DNA of 11,067 nt from Clostridia bacterium (GTDB lineage: Bacteria > Bacillota > Clostridia > Oscillospirales > CAG-272). The stretch spans positions 1 through 11,067 of the forward strand of contig JAGCYR010000224.1 in the NCBI GenBank assembly GCA_017960705.1, written 5' to 3'. The notes beneath the pieces are model-generated. The model saw only the letters and a list, made by a program, of their open reading frames with translations, ran no database searches and had not been told where the DNA came from. Shown here one piece after another: positions 1 through 6,440 of the stretch (position 1 is the stretch's first letter; each line of letters starts with the position of its first letter). Position numbers and translations under genes: made by a program.

Positions 1-8
1 CCGACCCC

Positions 9-37
9 TTGACAAATCCGTTTTCTCGTGCTATACT
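9..37 (+). promoter_or_regulatory. Sigma-A type promoter of the SPFH gene
   Basis: A perfect -35 box TTGACA (9-14) is followed after 17 bases by the -10 box TATACT (32-37), which is preceded by TGC and so also has an extended -10. The spacing and both boxes are near consensus for the housekeeping sigma factor. The SPFH gene begins 61 bases after the -10 box. The first 11 bases, TTGACAAATCC, are identical to the promoter at 6863-6891. Confidence 0.85.
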
Positions 38-46
38 ACGTTCGGT

Positions 47-67
47 GATATCAAAACGATATCAAAA
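47..67 (+). repeat. Tandem 10-base direct repeat in the SPFH leader
   Basis: The 10-mer GATATCAAAA occurs at 47-56 and again at 58-67, an 11-base period or about one helical turn. It starts 10 bases after the -10 box, so it covers the expected transcription start and early leader. That position would suit an operator for a small dimeric repressor such as the ribbon-helix-helix protein encoded by the second gene. This role is an inference; the repeat itself is directly visible. Confidence 0.45.
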
Positions 68-97
68 TGAAACATGCACAAGAAAGGGAATCAAATC

Positions 98-1120
98 ATG
101 GAAGAAAAGGTCATCAAAGGGAAGAAGATCGGCTTTTTGATGCTGATCCTGTTGGTCGCGCTCTACGTCGCGGCGTTTGTCGGGCTGCTGGTCTGCGTCT
201 CGCTCGGAGAGGGAGAGGATCCCGCGTTTCCGGGGCTGTTCGGTCTCTGCGTCGCGTTCCTCTGCTTCGGCTGGATCCTGATCCTCGGCTTCAAGGTGCT
301 GAAACCGCAGGAGGCGCTGGTGCTCACCCTGTTCGGTAAATACTACGGCACGCTGAAGGGCGACGGCTTCTACTGGGTCAATCCGTTCTGCACGTCGGTC
401 AACCCCGCCGCCAAAACCAAACTGAACCAGAGCGGCGACGTCTCGACCTCCTCCACCCCCGCGGAGCGCCAGACGGCGAATCAGAAGAACGCCGCGGCGG
501 CGGCAAGCACCCGCATCTCGCTCAAAATTATGACTTTGAGTAATAACCGGCAGAAGATCAACGACTGCCTCGGCAACCCGGTCGAGATCGGGATCGCCGT
601 CACCTGGCGCGTACTCGATACCGCGAAGGCGGTCTTCAACGTCGACAACTACAAGGAATACCTCTCGCTCCAGTGCGACGCGGCGCTTCGGAACATCGTC
701 CGGCTCTACCCCTACGACGTCGCCCCCAACGTCGACACGACGGGCGACGGGATCGCCGACGAGGGAAGTCTGCGCGGCTCGAGCGAACTGGTCGCGCTCC
801 GCATCCGCGACGAGATCCAGTCGAAGGTGAACGAGGCGGGTCTCGAGATCGTCGAGGCGCGGATCACCTACCTCGCTTACGCCCCCGAGATCGCCGCCGT
901 TATGCTTCAGAGACAACAGGCATCCGCCATCATCGACGCGCGCAAGATGATCGTCGACGGCGCGGTCGGGATGGTCGAGATGGCGCTCGATCGCCTCGCC
1001 GAAAAGGGAACCGTTCAGCTTGACGAGGAACGCAAGGCGACGATGGTCTCGAACCTCTTGGTCGTGCTCTGCGGCAACCACGACGCCCAGCCCGTCGTCA
1101 ACTCCGGGAGCCTCTACTGA
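98..1120 (+). CDS. SPFH/band-7 (prohibitin-like) membrane protein
   Basis: A 340-residue protein of the SPFH (stomatin, prohibitin, flotillin, HflK/C) superfamily. Residues about 12-36 and 44-67 form two hydrophobic segments, so the N-terminus is probably a membrane hairpin. The SPFH domain starts at the typical KPQEALVLTLFGKYYGTLK stretch (about 69-87) and runs to a conserved tail rich in Ala, Gln and Glu, including RITYLAYAPEIAAVMLQRQQ. Such proteins oligomerise at the inner membrane and are thought to organise membrane domains; no enzymatic activity is expected. I chose the ATG at 98 because AGAAAGGGA (81-89) lies 8 bases upstream; an in-frame ATG at 74 would add eight residues but has no good binding site. 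The stop codon overlaps the next start by one base (TGATG), so the two genes are probably translationally coupled. Family confidence is high; the cellular role is unknown. Confidence 0.9.
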   Translation: MEEKVIKGKKIGFLMLILLVALYVAAFVGLLVCVSLGEGEDPAFPGLFGLCVAFLCFGWILILGFKVLKPQEALVLTLFGKYYGTLKGDGFYWVNPFCTSVNPAAKTKLNQSGDVSTSSTPAERQTANQKNAAAAASTRISLKIMTLSNNRQKINDCLGNPVEIGIAVTWRVLDTAKAVFNVDNYKEYLSLQCDAALRNIVRLYPYDVAPNVDTTGDGIADEGSLRGSSELVALRIRDEIQSKVNEAGLEIVEARITYLAYAPEIAAVMLQRQQASAIIDARKMIVDGAVGMVEMALDRLAEKGTVQLDEERKATMVSNLLVVLCGNHDAQPVVNSGSLY

Positions 1121-1302
1121 TGGAGCCCGACGCCAAGAAACAGATCCCGCTCCGTCTCTCGGCGAAGCTCTACGCCGATCTCGCGCAGTGGGCGGCGGAC
1201 GATTTCCGCTCGCTCAACGGGCAGATCGAATACCTTCTCACCGAATGCGTCCGCCGCCGCAAAAAAACGGCGGAGCAAGCGGAGCCGGATCAAAAACCGT
1301 AA
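1120..1302 (+). CDS. Small Arc/ribbon-helix-helix type DNA-binding protein
   Basis: A 60-residue protein with the layout of a ribbon-helix-helix domain. A short strand, KKQIPLRLS (about 6-14), is followed by helix A (about 15-27) and by helix B in SLNGQIEYLLTECVRRR (about 31-47), with a charged tail. Arc/MetJ-type proteins bind DNA as dimers, inserting the paired strands into the major groove. The start overlaps the SPFH stop by one base and GGGAG lies 9 bases upstream (1106-1110), so expression is tied to the SPFH gene. A regulator of its own operon is the simplest idea, with the GATATCAAAA repeat as a candidate target (inference). An antitoxin role is possible, but no toxin gene is next to it. 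Confidence 0.75.
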   Translation: MEPDAKKQIPLRLSAKLYADLAQWAADDFRSLNGQIEYLLTECVRRRKKTAEQAEPDQKP

Positions 1303-1304
1303 AC

Positions 1305-1334
1305 GCAGGCGGCTATCCTCGGATAGCCGCCTGC
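1305..1334. terminator. Bidirectional hairpin terminator between convergent genes
   Basis: The arms GCAGGCGGCTATCC (1305-1318) and GGATAGCCGCCTGC (1321-1334) are perfectly complementary, with only TC between them. The hairpin lies between the stop of the ribbon-helix-helix gene (1302) and the stop of the minus-strand 25-residue gene (1341). A T run follows on each strand but not directly: TTTTTT at 1350-1355 for the plus strand, and, for the minus strand, a run complementary to A bases at 1292-1296. It probably ends transcription from both sides. Confidence 0.75.
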
Positions 1335-1340
1335 TTGCCG

Positions 1341-1418
1341 TCATTCGCCTTTTTTGTAGTGGTCGTACACGGTAATAACGCCGATGATAATCAGCACGAT
1401 CATCAGTTCGAACAGCAT
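1341..1418 (-). CDS. 25-residue predicted single-pass membrane peptide
   Basis: A very short gene encoding a 25-residue peptide that starts MLFELMIVLIIIGVITVY and ends with the charged tail DHYKKGE. Residues about 2-17 are almost wholly hydrophobic, so the product is probably a single membrane span with a positively charged end. The ATG at 1418 has a well placed AAAGGA (minus strand, 1432-1427) 8 bases upstream, and the gene starts 18 bases after the stop of the VWA gene, so the two are probably co-transcribed. The terminator at 1305-1334 follows its stop. I do not recognise a family. Its good binding site, clean stop and position make it more than a chance frame, but translation is unproven. 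Confidence 0.6.
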   Translation of the reverse strand: MLFELMIVLIIIGVITVYDHYKKGE

Positions 1419-1436
1419 TTTCTGCGTCCTTTCGTT

Positions 1437-2066
1437 TTATCTGCGGCGGCGGGGACGGGCAAACGGATCGCCGTCGGGCTCTTCGCGCAGCGACGCGCAG
1501 CAGCAGGAGACCTGCTCCGCAAGGTCCCGCACTCCGCGATCGCTCGCTTCAAACCGGAGACATTCCTTTCGGGCAAATCCGAGATCCGCGCCCTCCTCTT
1601 CCACGTCGAAGTTCGCTCCGGCGAAAAGGAAGTTCCACCCCTCTTCTTTCTTCGCCGCGATCAGCCTTCGCACGTCGGCGCGCCTGTAAAACCTGCTCGC
1701 GTTCTCCAGCCCGTCGGTGATGATACAGACGACCGTGACGATCTTTCTGCCCCCGTCGATCTCCTCCTTCTCGGCGCCCGCGATCTCGTTCAGCACCGCG
1801 CAGACCGCGTCGTTCAGGGCGGTCATTCCGTTCGGCACGTAGTTTTCCTCGGTCAGATGTCGCGCTTCGTCGAGCGGCGCCCGAAAACACACCTTGTCGA
1901 GCGCCTGATTGAACGAGTAGACCGAGATCCGCGCCTCGTCGCCGTGGGCTTCGGCTTTCTGCGCGTCGAGCAGTTCGTTGAAGTTCGCGACCGTCGCCCC
2001 CCGGATGCGCTCCATCGACCCGCTCCTGTCCAGAATGAATACCAGTTCCGTGATCCGTTTTTCCAT
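1437..2066 (-). CDS. VWA-domain protein with intact metal site
   Basis: A 209-residue protein made of one von Willebrand factor type A domain. The metal-ion-dependent adhesion site is complete: FILDRSGSM (D13, S15, S17), T82 in NGMTALND, and D118 in CIITDG. No signal peptide or membrane span is visible, so it is probably cytoplasmic. VWA domains bind partners through a bound divalent cation and are often paired with AAA ATPases, modification enzymes or stress proteins; no such partner is adjacent here. A cysteine triplet (CCC, 188-190) and a basic tail (RPRRRR) end the protein. The ATG at 2066 is preferred because AAGGAG lies 6 bases upstream; an in-frame ATG at 2093 has no such site. The 25-residue membrane peptide follows closely and could anchor or signal with it (inference). 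Confidence 0.88.
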   Translation of the reverse strand: MEKRITELVFILDRSGSMERIRGATVANFNELLDAQKAEAHGDEARISVYSFNQALDKVCFRAPLDEARHLTEENYVPNGMTALNDAVCAVLNEIAGAEKEEIDGGRKIVTVVCIITDGLENASRFYRRADVRRLIAAKKEEGWNFLFAGANFDVEEEGADLGFARKECLRFEASDRGVRDLAEQVSCCCASLREEPDGDPFARPRRRR

Positions 2067-2241
2067 CGGTTGCTCCTTTTCTTTTTCGCGCACCGCGCGT
2101 TTTCTTAAATGATTTTTGATAAATATGAAATTTTTATGAACAAAGCGGGCGGAATAAGAACAGAGTATAAACGAAACCGCGTTTTTTTCCTATCCCGCGC
2201 CTTCGTCGGATCCCTGCGCCCGCATTTTTGCTCCCGTATCA

Positions 2242-2250
2242 AGTATAGCA
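2242..2250 (-). promoter_or_regulatory. Candidate extended -10 promoter for the VWA gene
   Basis: On the minus strand the sequence TGCTATACT (2250-2242) forms an extended -10 box identical to those at three other promoters in this window. No good -35 box lies 16-18 bases upstream (CAGTTT at best). The leader to the VWA start would be about 170 bases. The stretch 2067-2366 holds no convincing gene, only this promoter and the terminator at 2309-2343. Confidence 0.4.
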
Positions 2251-2308
2251 AATCGGGATATACAAAACTGACCGCCCCCTTATGCTGCGATTTTCGAAAT
2301 GAAAAAGA

Positions 2309-2343
2309 CTCCCCATTTGAAGGGTGGTCCTTCAAATGGGGGG
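2309..2343 (-). terminator. Rho-independent terminator of the rpoA/helicase unit
   Basis: The arms CCCCATTTGAAGG (2311-2323) and CCTTCAAATGGGG (2329-2341) form a perfect 13-pair stem with a five-base loop, extendable by two pairs to 2309-2343. Reading the minus strand, the stem is followed by AGTCTTTTTC, a usable U tract. It lies 24 bases beyond the stop of the nuclease-helicase gene and closes that transcription unit. Confidence 0.85.
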
Positions 2344-2366
2344 CCTTGGTTATGAAGTGGTTTTGT

Positions 2367-4343
2367 TTAGATAATGGTTATTCCGATATTTGCTAAGTAG
2401 TTGAACGTTTTGTCATACCATTCCCGTTTGCGGGTTTCATCGGAATCACTTCCTTGGGGAATGAAGATGATCATGCCTTGTCGAGCACGCGTAAGCAAAA
2501 CACGATATGCGTTTTTTAGGTATAAACGTCGCTCTTCCGAGGCAACGTTCTGCCAGCGGTTTCCCACGAAATTGTAATAGGCCCATTCGGTTTTCTCAAA
2601 CCGGAAATCCGCATCCCAGGCCACGATGGAATAGTCAAGCTCCAATCCTTGAATATCAAACTCCGAAACGACGTCCTCCAGATAATAACTGGAGCGTACG
2701 TCGTCTTTGCCGTTCAAAAACCAGTTGGCAACTGAGATCTCATTTTTGACGAAAACGCCTTCCGGTTTCAGGCGCAAGGCCCCGCTGCTGGCCAGCAGGC
2801 CAAAACGAGTTGTGCCTTGACACTGTTCCCGAACCCAGTTTTTGGCGGTTGACAAATCCCGCGTGATGTATACCGGATATTTGTCCTTGATCCGCTGATA
2901 AAGGGCTTGTGCATTTTCGGTATTCACGTCGAGAACCGCTTTGACAAAAGCCGCTAAGTCTGGGGTGCGGAAAGACCGGACAGATGTTGCCAAGTGCAGT
3001 TTTTCTTGCTCGAAGATGTTCAGATCCGCGATCATATCCCGCCATATACGATCGCGACGGTACTCCACATCGTTGAGTTGGGGCGTGATATAGACGTCCC
3101 AATCCGGGAAGGCACGACGAAGCGAATCGAACCATTCTGGGAGACCCGCTTCGCCGGTATTGATCTCCTGCCCACCACCGACCAGGCATACAATGACTGC
3201 CCAATCTTGGTGGCGATCCATGGTGCTGATCAAGAATTCCGGCTCGCTGTACTCAAAGTTTGCAACACCTTTTTTCGTCGCCATAAACTTGGCGATCATA
3301 TCTTGCGTCCAGGCACGTTGGGCTTCGTCAAAAATAGCGATGCGCTCCGGCGGCACGTTGTTATTGCCGACAAAAGAATCACGGTATTTATGGATGATCT
3401 GAATGAAAGCCGAAGTGCTGCGCAGGGCATCAGTCTTTGAAACACGAATGCCGCGCTGTCGCTCCTGTTCCACTTTGTCACGGGCCAGGGCTTCTTGTAA
3501 CACCGTCACCAGAGGGAAGTTACCGGAAAGAAAGACAGCGTGCTCGCCGCGCTGGGCATCAGAACGCTGAATGGCCAAGTTCAGGCCAACCAGTGTCTTT
3601 CCTGCGCCAGGAACGCCGGTGACGAAGCAGATGGATTTACGACGGCTGGCCTTGCTGTGCTCTATGATGCGATTTATCTCGTCGGTGGTAACAGTCAGAT
3701 TTTCTGCACCGGCATCACTGCGAGTGATATCATGGACATTATGACCACGATATAATGCTTGTGCGGCTTCGACAATGGTCGGGGTGGGCAGGTATTCGGA
3801 GTTCTCCCATGCAACGTAGTCAAAGGCCGGCTCGGCATATAGCGTGGCTATCCGATGGATTGTTTCCGCTATGTTATGGGCGTTGCACGATAGCGGCTTG
3901 ACAATGCGATCCTGTTCCACGATCCTGTTTGAAACGGCAGCTGCTCGAGTCGATACCATGATGGGAACCAACAGCTTGTTGTGACTTTCTTTTTGAAAGT
4001 TGCGCAAATCCAGCGCGTAGTCGTACACTTGATCATAGGTGGTGGAACGATACTCCGAATCACCGCATTTGAACTCCAGCAGGAATACGATGTTCCGATA
4101 GAGCACCACCGTATCTACCCGTTTGCCCATTCTGGGGATGGTATACTCGAAGATCACTCGGCCTTCTCCAACGTTCCGTAGTTGATCTTTGAGTATTCCG
4201 ACTTCGATTTCCCAAGTGTTGCTCTGCTGGATCTTCGTTTCTGCCGAAATGTCGTTGGAATGGATAATGCCAATGATCTCAGTCGTAGGTGTGCGAAGAA
4301 ATGCAGATATTTGCTCTGAATAGAATGATCTCAGATTGCGCAT
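2367..4343 (-). CDS. RecB-like nuclease fused to DUF2075 DNA/RNA helicase
   Basis: A 658-residue two-part enzyme. The N-terminal part (about 60-115) carries a PD-(D/E)XK nuclease pattern: D77, then E90-F-K92 in VFLLEFKCG, and a RecB-type QxxxY (Q105, Y109). The rest is a superfamily 1-like helicase of the DUF2075 (Schlafen group 3-like) family: Walker A GVPGAGKT (243-250), Walker B DEAQ (339-342), EFDIQGLELD (561-570) and the arginine motif YRVLLTRAR (613-621). All key residues appear intact, so an ATP-driven nuclease acting on DNA or RNA is likely. GAGGGG lies 5 bases before the ATG, and only 9 bases separate it from the EVE-like gene upstream, so the two are made together. The gene is poorer in GC (27 of 60 bases at 3241-3300) than the flanking genes, which suggests transfer. 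A defence role is inferred from domains and partner. Family call is confident; target and trigger are unknown. Confidence 0.85.
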   Translation of the reverse strand: MRNLRSFYSEQISAFLRTPTTEIIGIIHSNDISAETKIQQSNTWEIEVGILKDQLRNVGEGRVIFEYTIPRMGKRVDTVVLYRNIVFLLEFKCGDSEYRSTTYDQVYDYALDLRNFQKESHNKLLVPIMVSTRAAAVSNRIVEQDRIVKPLSCNAHNIAETIHRIATLYAEPAFDYVAWENSEYLPTPTIVEAAQALYRGHNVHDITRSDAGAENLTVTTDEINRIIEHSKASRRKSICFVTGVPGAGKTLVGLNLAIQRSDAQRGEHAVFLSGNFPLVTVLQEALARDKVEQERQRGIRVSKTDALRSTSAFIQIIHKYRDSFVGNNNVPPERIAIFDEAQRAWTQDMIAKFMATKKGVANFEYSEPEFLISTMDRHQDWAVIVCLVGGGQEINTGEAGLPEWFDSLRRAFPDWDVYITPQLNDVEYRRDRIWRDMIADLNIFEQEKLHLATSVRSFRTPDLAAFVKAVLDVNTENAQALYQRIKDKYPVYITRDLSTAKNWVREQCQGTTRFGLLASSGALRLKPEGVFVKNEISVANWFLNGKDDVRSSYYLEDVVSEFDIQGLELDYSIVAWDADFRFEKTEWAYYNFVGNRWQNVASEERRLYLKNAYRVLLTRARQGMIIFIPQGSDSDETRKREWYDKTFNYLANIGITII

Positions 4344-4352
4344 ACAATCCCC

Positions 4353-5156
4353 TCAACAAATCGATTGCGGTTTTTTTAGAAAATCACGAATCCAACGTAC
4401 GTCGTTTAACATCGGATTCCTTTGAAGCGCACCGTTGAGAAAAACCTTCATTAACTCGGAAGGAAGATCAAACAAATAGCCCAAGTTTCCGTTTCCGTCT
4501 TGCCGAAACGGAGGATATAACATAGTTCTGCAAATGCTGACAATATCGTCCTTGAAGTCCATTGTTCGTAATGGATGGTTTAAAGGAACATACTGACAAT
4601 CCACGCGTCTTCCTGTTTGGTCCCATTGGTTTGAGCCGCCAAACGGATTCGGGCTTCTATAGCATCTGCCACACGAGTGGCTAAATGCTCGGATGTATCC
4701 TTTAGATACGTGGACAATAATATCCCCTTCTCGAACATTGACGAGTCGTTCCCAAAAGTGTCGCGTTCCTCCACGGGCGTCGTAGAAAGGAGCCCAAATA
4801 TATTCTCCGGCTTTTTCATCATCATACGTTAAACCTTGGAATACAAGGAAAGTGCGAACCTTGGATGTGGGCGAAGGAGTCGGAGGAGGCGGAGGAGGCG
4901 GAGGAGGCGTCTGCCCAACGGGTGGTTCTGGCGTCGGCACCGGCGGTTTAAGAGTATCAATCCATTCCTGCAATTCGTGATTGACGGCAGTCAGGAAAGA
5001 ATCATGAAATGCTTTGGGATAGGAGAACTGCGACGTTTTCGAAGGGAACTGAACTTTTATGTAACCCTTGCTTTCTTCATCGATTTGAACATCAATTATG
5101 ACGCCATCTCCGAAAACGCGATGCAAGACTTTTTCACCGATTAAATCCATCATCAT
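4353..5156 (-). CDS. EVE/PUA-like reader protein with polyproline linker
   Basis: A 267-residue protein in three parts. Residues about 4-55 form a small beta-rich domain of the type IGEKVLHRVFGDGVI...YPKAF, resembling the short SH3/Tudor-like modules attached to helicases. Residues 71-98 are a proline-rich linker with nine consecutive prolines (84-92). Residues about 101-215 resemble EVE/PUA-like domains attached to restriction enzymes: FLVFQGLTYDDEKAGEYIWAP, a Trp in HFWERL, then VREGDIIVHVSKGYIRAFS. EVE-type domains bind modified bases in DNA or RNA, so this is probably the sensor for the nuclease-helicase encoded 9 bases downstream (inference). I chose the first of three consecutive ATGs (5156) because AAAGGA lies 6 bases upstream; a GTG at 5177 overlaps the rpoA stop but lacks a site. 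GC is low (24 of 60 at 4681-4740), unlike rpoA next to it. No nuclease motif is visible in it. Confidence 0.65.
   Translation of the reverse strand: MMMDLIGEKVLHRVFGDGVIIDVQIDEESKGYIKVQFPSKTSQFSYPKAFHDSFLTAVNHELQEWIDTLKPPVPTPEPPVGQTPPPPPPPPPTPSPTSKVRTFLVFQGLTYDDEKAGEYIWAPFYDARGGTRHFWERLVNVREGDIIVHVSKGYIRAFSHSCGRCYRSPNPFGGSNQWDQTGRRVDCQYVPLNHPLRTMDFKDDIVSICRTMLYPPFRQDGNGNLGYLFDLPSELMKVFLNGALQRNPMLNDVRWIRDFLKKPQSIC
4881..4907. repeat. Three perfect 9-base repeats coding the polyproline run
   Basis: CGGAGGAGG is repeated three times without a mismatch (4881-4889, 4890-4898, 4899-4907). On the minus strand it codes for part of the nine-proline run in the EVE-like protein. A change in copy number would add or remove three prolines and keep the frame, so linker length could vary without loss of the protein. 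Ribosomes stall on such runs unless EF-P is present. Confidence 0.85.
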
Positions 5157-5173
5157 ATCTTTTCCTTTCGTTT

Positions 5174-6124
5174 TCACTCTTCCTCTTTTTTGAACGTCAG
5201 ACCCAGTTCGGTGATCTTGTCGCGGATCTCCTCGAAGGACTTTTTGCCGAGGTTCCGGATCTTCAGGATCTCGGTTTCGGTGCGGGAAATGATATCGCCG
5301 ACGGTGTCGATCTCGGAGCGCTTCAGACAGTTGTAGCTCCGCTGGGAGAGCTCGAGCTTTTCGATATCGGTCGAGAGCACGGGGGAGTGCTGCTTGTCCT
5401 TTTCGTCCTCACCCGTCATCTTCGGCGTTTCCCCTCCGGCGATCGAGGACAGGCACTCGAAATGCCGGATCAGGACGTTCGACGCGGTGGCGATCGCGGC
5501 GTCGGGGGAGAGGGCGCCGTTGGTCGTGACGTTCAGGATCAACTTGTCGTAATCGACGTCGCCGCCGACGCGGGTATTCTCGACCGTGTATTCGACCTTT
5601 TGGACGGGGGTATAGATCGCATCGACCGCGATCGCGCCGAGCGGCAGCGGGGAATAGAGCTCCTTGTTGCGTTCGGCGGGAACGTAGCCCTGCCCCTTTG
5701 CAAACGCGATCTCCATACGGAAGCGAACGCCTTCCGCGAGCGTGGCGATCACCTGCCCGGGATTAACGATCACAAGGTCGCTGTCGGACTGAATATCTCC
5801 CGCGGTCACGGTGGCGGGACCCGTCTTGTCGATCTCGGCGAGCTTCACTTCGTCCGTTTGTAGCTTGGCGACGATGCCCTTGACGTTCAGAACGATCTCC
5901 GGCACGTCCTCGCTGACGCCGTCGATGGTCGTGAACTCGTGCTGCACGCCGTCGATCTTGATCCACACGGCTGCGGCGCCGGGCATCCCCGAGAGCAGCA
6001 CGCGGCGGATCGAGTTGCCCACGGTGATCCCGTAGCCACGATCCAGGGGCTGGATAAGGGCGGTCGCGCTTCTTTGATCCTCGCTGACTTTTACGGTGAC
6101 GTCGGGTTTGCAGAATTCAAACAC
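5174..6124 (-). CDS. rpoA: DNA-directed RNA polymerase subunit alpha
   Basis: A 316-residue, apparently complete alpha subunit, matching the usual 310-330. The N-terminal assembly domain (about 1-228) shows the signature PLDRGYGITVGNSIRRVLLS (26-45), PGAAAVWIKIDGVQHEF, VTAGDIQSDSD (106-116), GYVPAERNK and IYTPVQKVEYTVENTRVG. A charged linker (229-250) leads to a C-terminal domain (251-311) with SQRSYNCLK and IRNLGKKS. Residues R262, N265, G293, K295 and S296 correspond to E. coli R265, N268, G296, K298 and S299, which contact UP elements, so promoter binding should be intact. The start is GTG; AAAGGAGA lies 6 bases upstream. Normally rpoA sits between rpsD and rplQ; neither is present here. 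It is GC-rich (34 of 60 at 5521-5580) between two low-GC genes, with gaps of 28 and 17 bases. It could be the only copy, relocated, or an extra one. Confidence 0.95.
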   Translation of the reverse strand: MFEFCKPDVTVKVSEDQRSATALIQPLDRGYGITVGNSIRRVLLSGMPGAAAVWIKIDGVQHEFTTIDGVSEDVPEIVLNVKGIVAKLQTDEVKLAEIDKTGPATVTAGDIQSDSDLVIVNPGQVIATLAEGVRFRMEIAFAKGQGYVPAERNKELYSPLPLGAIAVDAIYTPVQKVEYTVENTRVGGDVDYDKLILNVTTNGALSPDAAIATASNVLIRHFECLSSIAGGETPKMTGEDEKDKQHSPVLSTDIEKLELSQRSYNCLKRSEIDTVGDIISRTETEILKIRNLGKKSFEEIRDKITELGLTFKKEEE

Positions 6125-6152
6125 GGTTTTTCTCCTTTATCTTTCGGAACTA

Positions 6153-6410
6153 TTAATCGTTCAAAAGATCAACCCAATCACTATACTCATCACGAACCGT
6201 AACGTATTTCGACAGATTGATTCCCTTGTTGATTTCGGTCTGATACGATTCCGGCATTTTGGCTGCTTTTAGCACTTCGATCGGTTTGATGTTTTCGGAG
6301 CGCATGGTTTGTGCGAAGATCACCCCGAACAGGTGAATCATGGCAACCTTATTTACGTTTTTCAGGGAATACATAGCTTTCAGTTTAATTCCGAGTTCAA
6401 GAGCAGTCAT
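6153..6410 (-). CDS. 85-residue HTH-like protein
   Basis: A small soluble protein beginning MTALELGIKLKAMY, with MIHLFGVIFAQTM in the middle and ESYQTEINKGINLSKYV near the end. From memory this layout matches a family of small HTH-like proteins found in many anaerobes, often close to McrBC- or EVE-type restriction genes; I could not check that. The part from about 40 to 70 could form helix-turn-helix plus a wing, hence a likely nucleic-acid binder. The ATG at 6410 follows a G-rich site (GGGGGGAT) by 5 bases. The gene starts 30 bases after the winged-helix gene and ends 28 bases before rpoA. GC is low (25 of 60 at 6181-6240), unlike rpoA and the winged-helix gene on either side, but like the EVE-like and nuclease-helicase genes, so those three probably share an origin (inference). 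Confidence 0.6.
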   Translation of the reverse strand: MTALELGIKLKAMYSLKNVNKVAMIHLFGVIFAQTMRSENIKPIEVLKAAKMPESYQTEINKGINLSKYVTVRDEYSDWVDLLND

Positions 6411-6440
6411 TTTTGATCCCCCCTATTTTTTATTGTTGAT

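Larger units (their letters stand above)
2367..6410 (-). other. Composite block: low-GC defence-like genes around a GC-rich rpoA
   Basis: Counts over single 60-base lines give 25 (6181-6240), 34 (rpoA, 5521-5580), 24 (4681-4740) and 27 (3241-3300) G+C, against 37 in the glycosidase gene (7261-7320). So three low-GC genes are interrupted by one GC-rich gene, all on one strand with gaps of 9 to 28 bases. I see no integrase, transposase, tRNA or terminal direct repeats, so the block cannot be called a defined mobile element. Confidence 0.5.

Noticed and set aside
62..1081. 339-residue minus-strand frame opposite the SPFH gene
   Set aside because: Low-complexity composition rich in D, R and V, typical of antisense frames in GC-rich genes; the SPFH frame has a clear domain and ribosome binding site.
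1020..2108. 362-residue plus-strand frame across three genes
   Set aside because: It spans the end of the SPFH gene, the ribbon-helix-helix gene, the terminator and the reverse of the VWA gene; no start signal and no recognisable domain.
2105..2396. Short frames on both strands between the VWA and nuclease-helicase genes (76 and 95 residues)
   Set aside because: Both contain the hairpin terminator and the promoter, have no ribosome binding site and no recognisable domain; the gap is better read as regulatory.
2342..6440. Integrated mobile element with attachment sites
   Set aside because: No integrase, transposase, tRNA or matching direct repeats at the edges could be seen; the evidence is limited to base composition.
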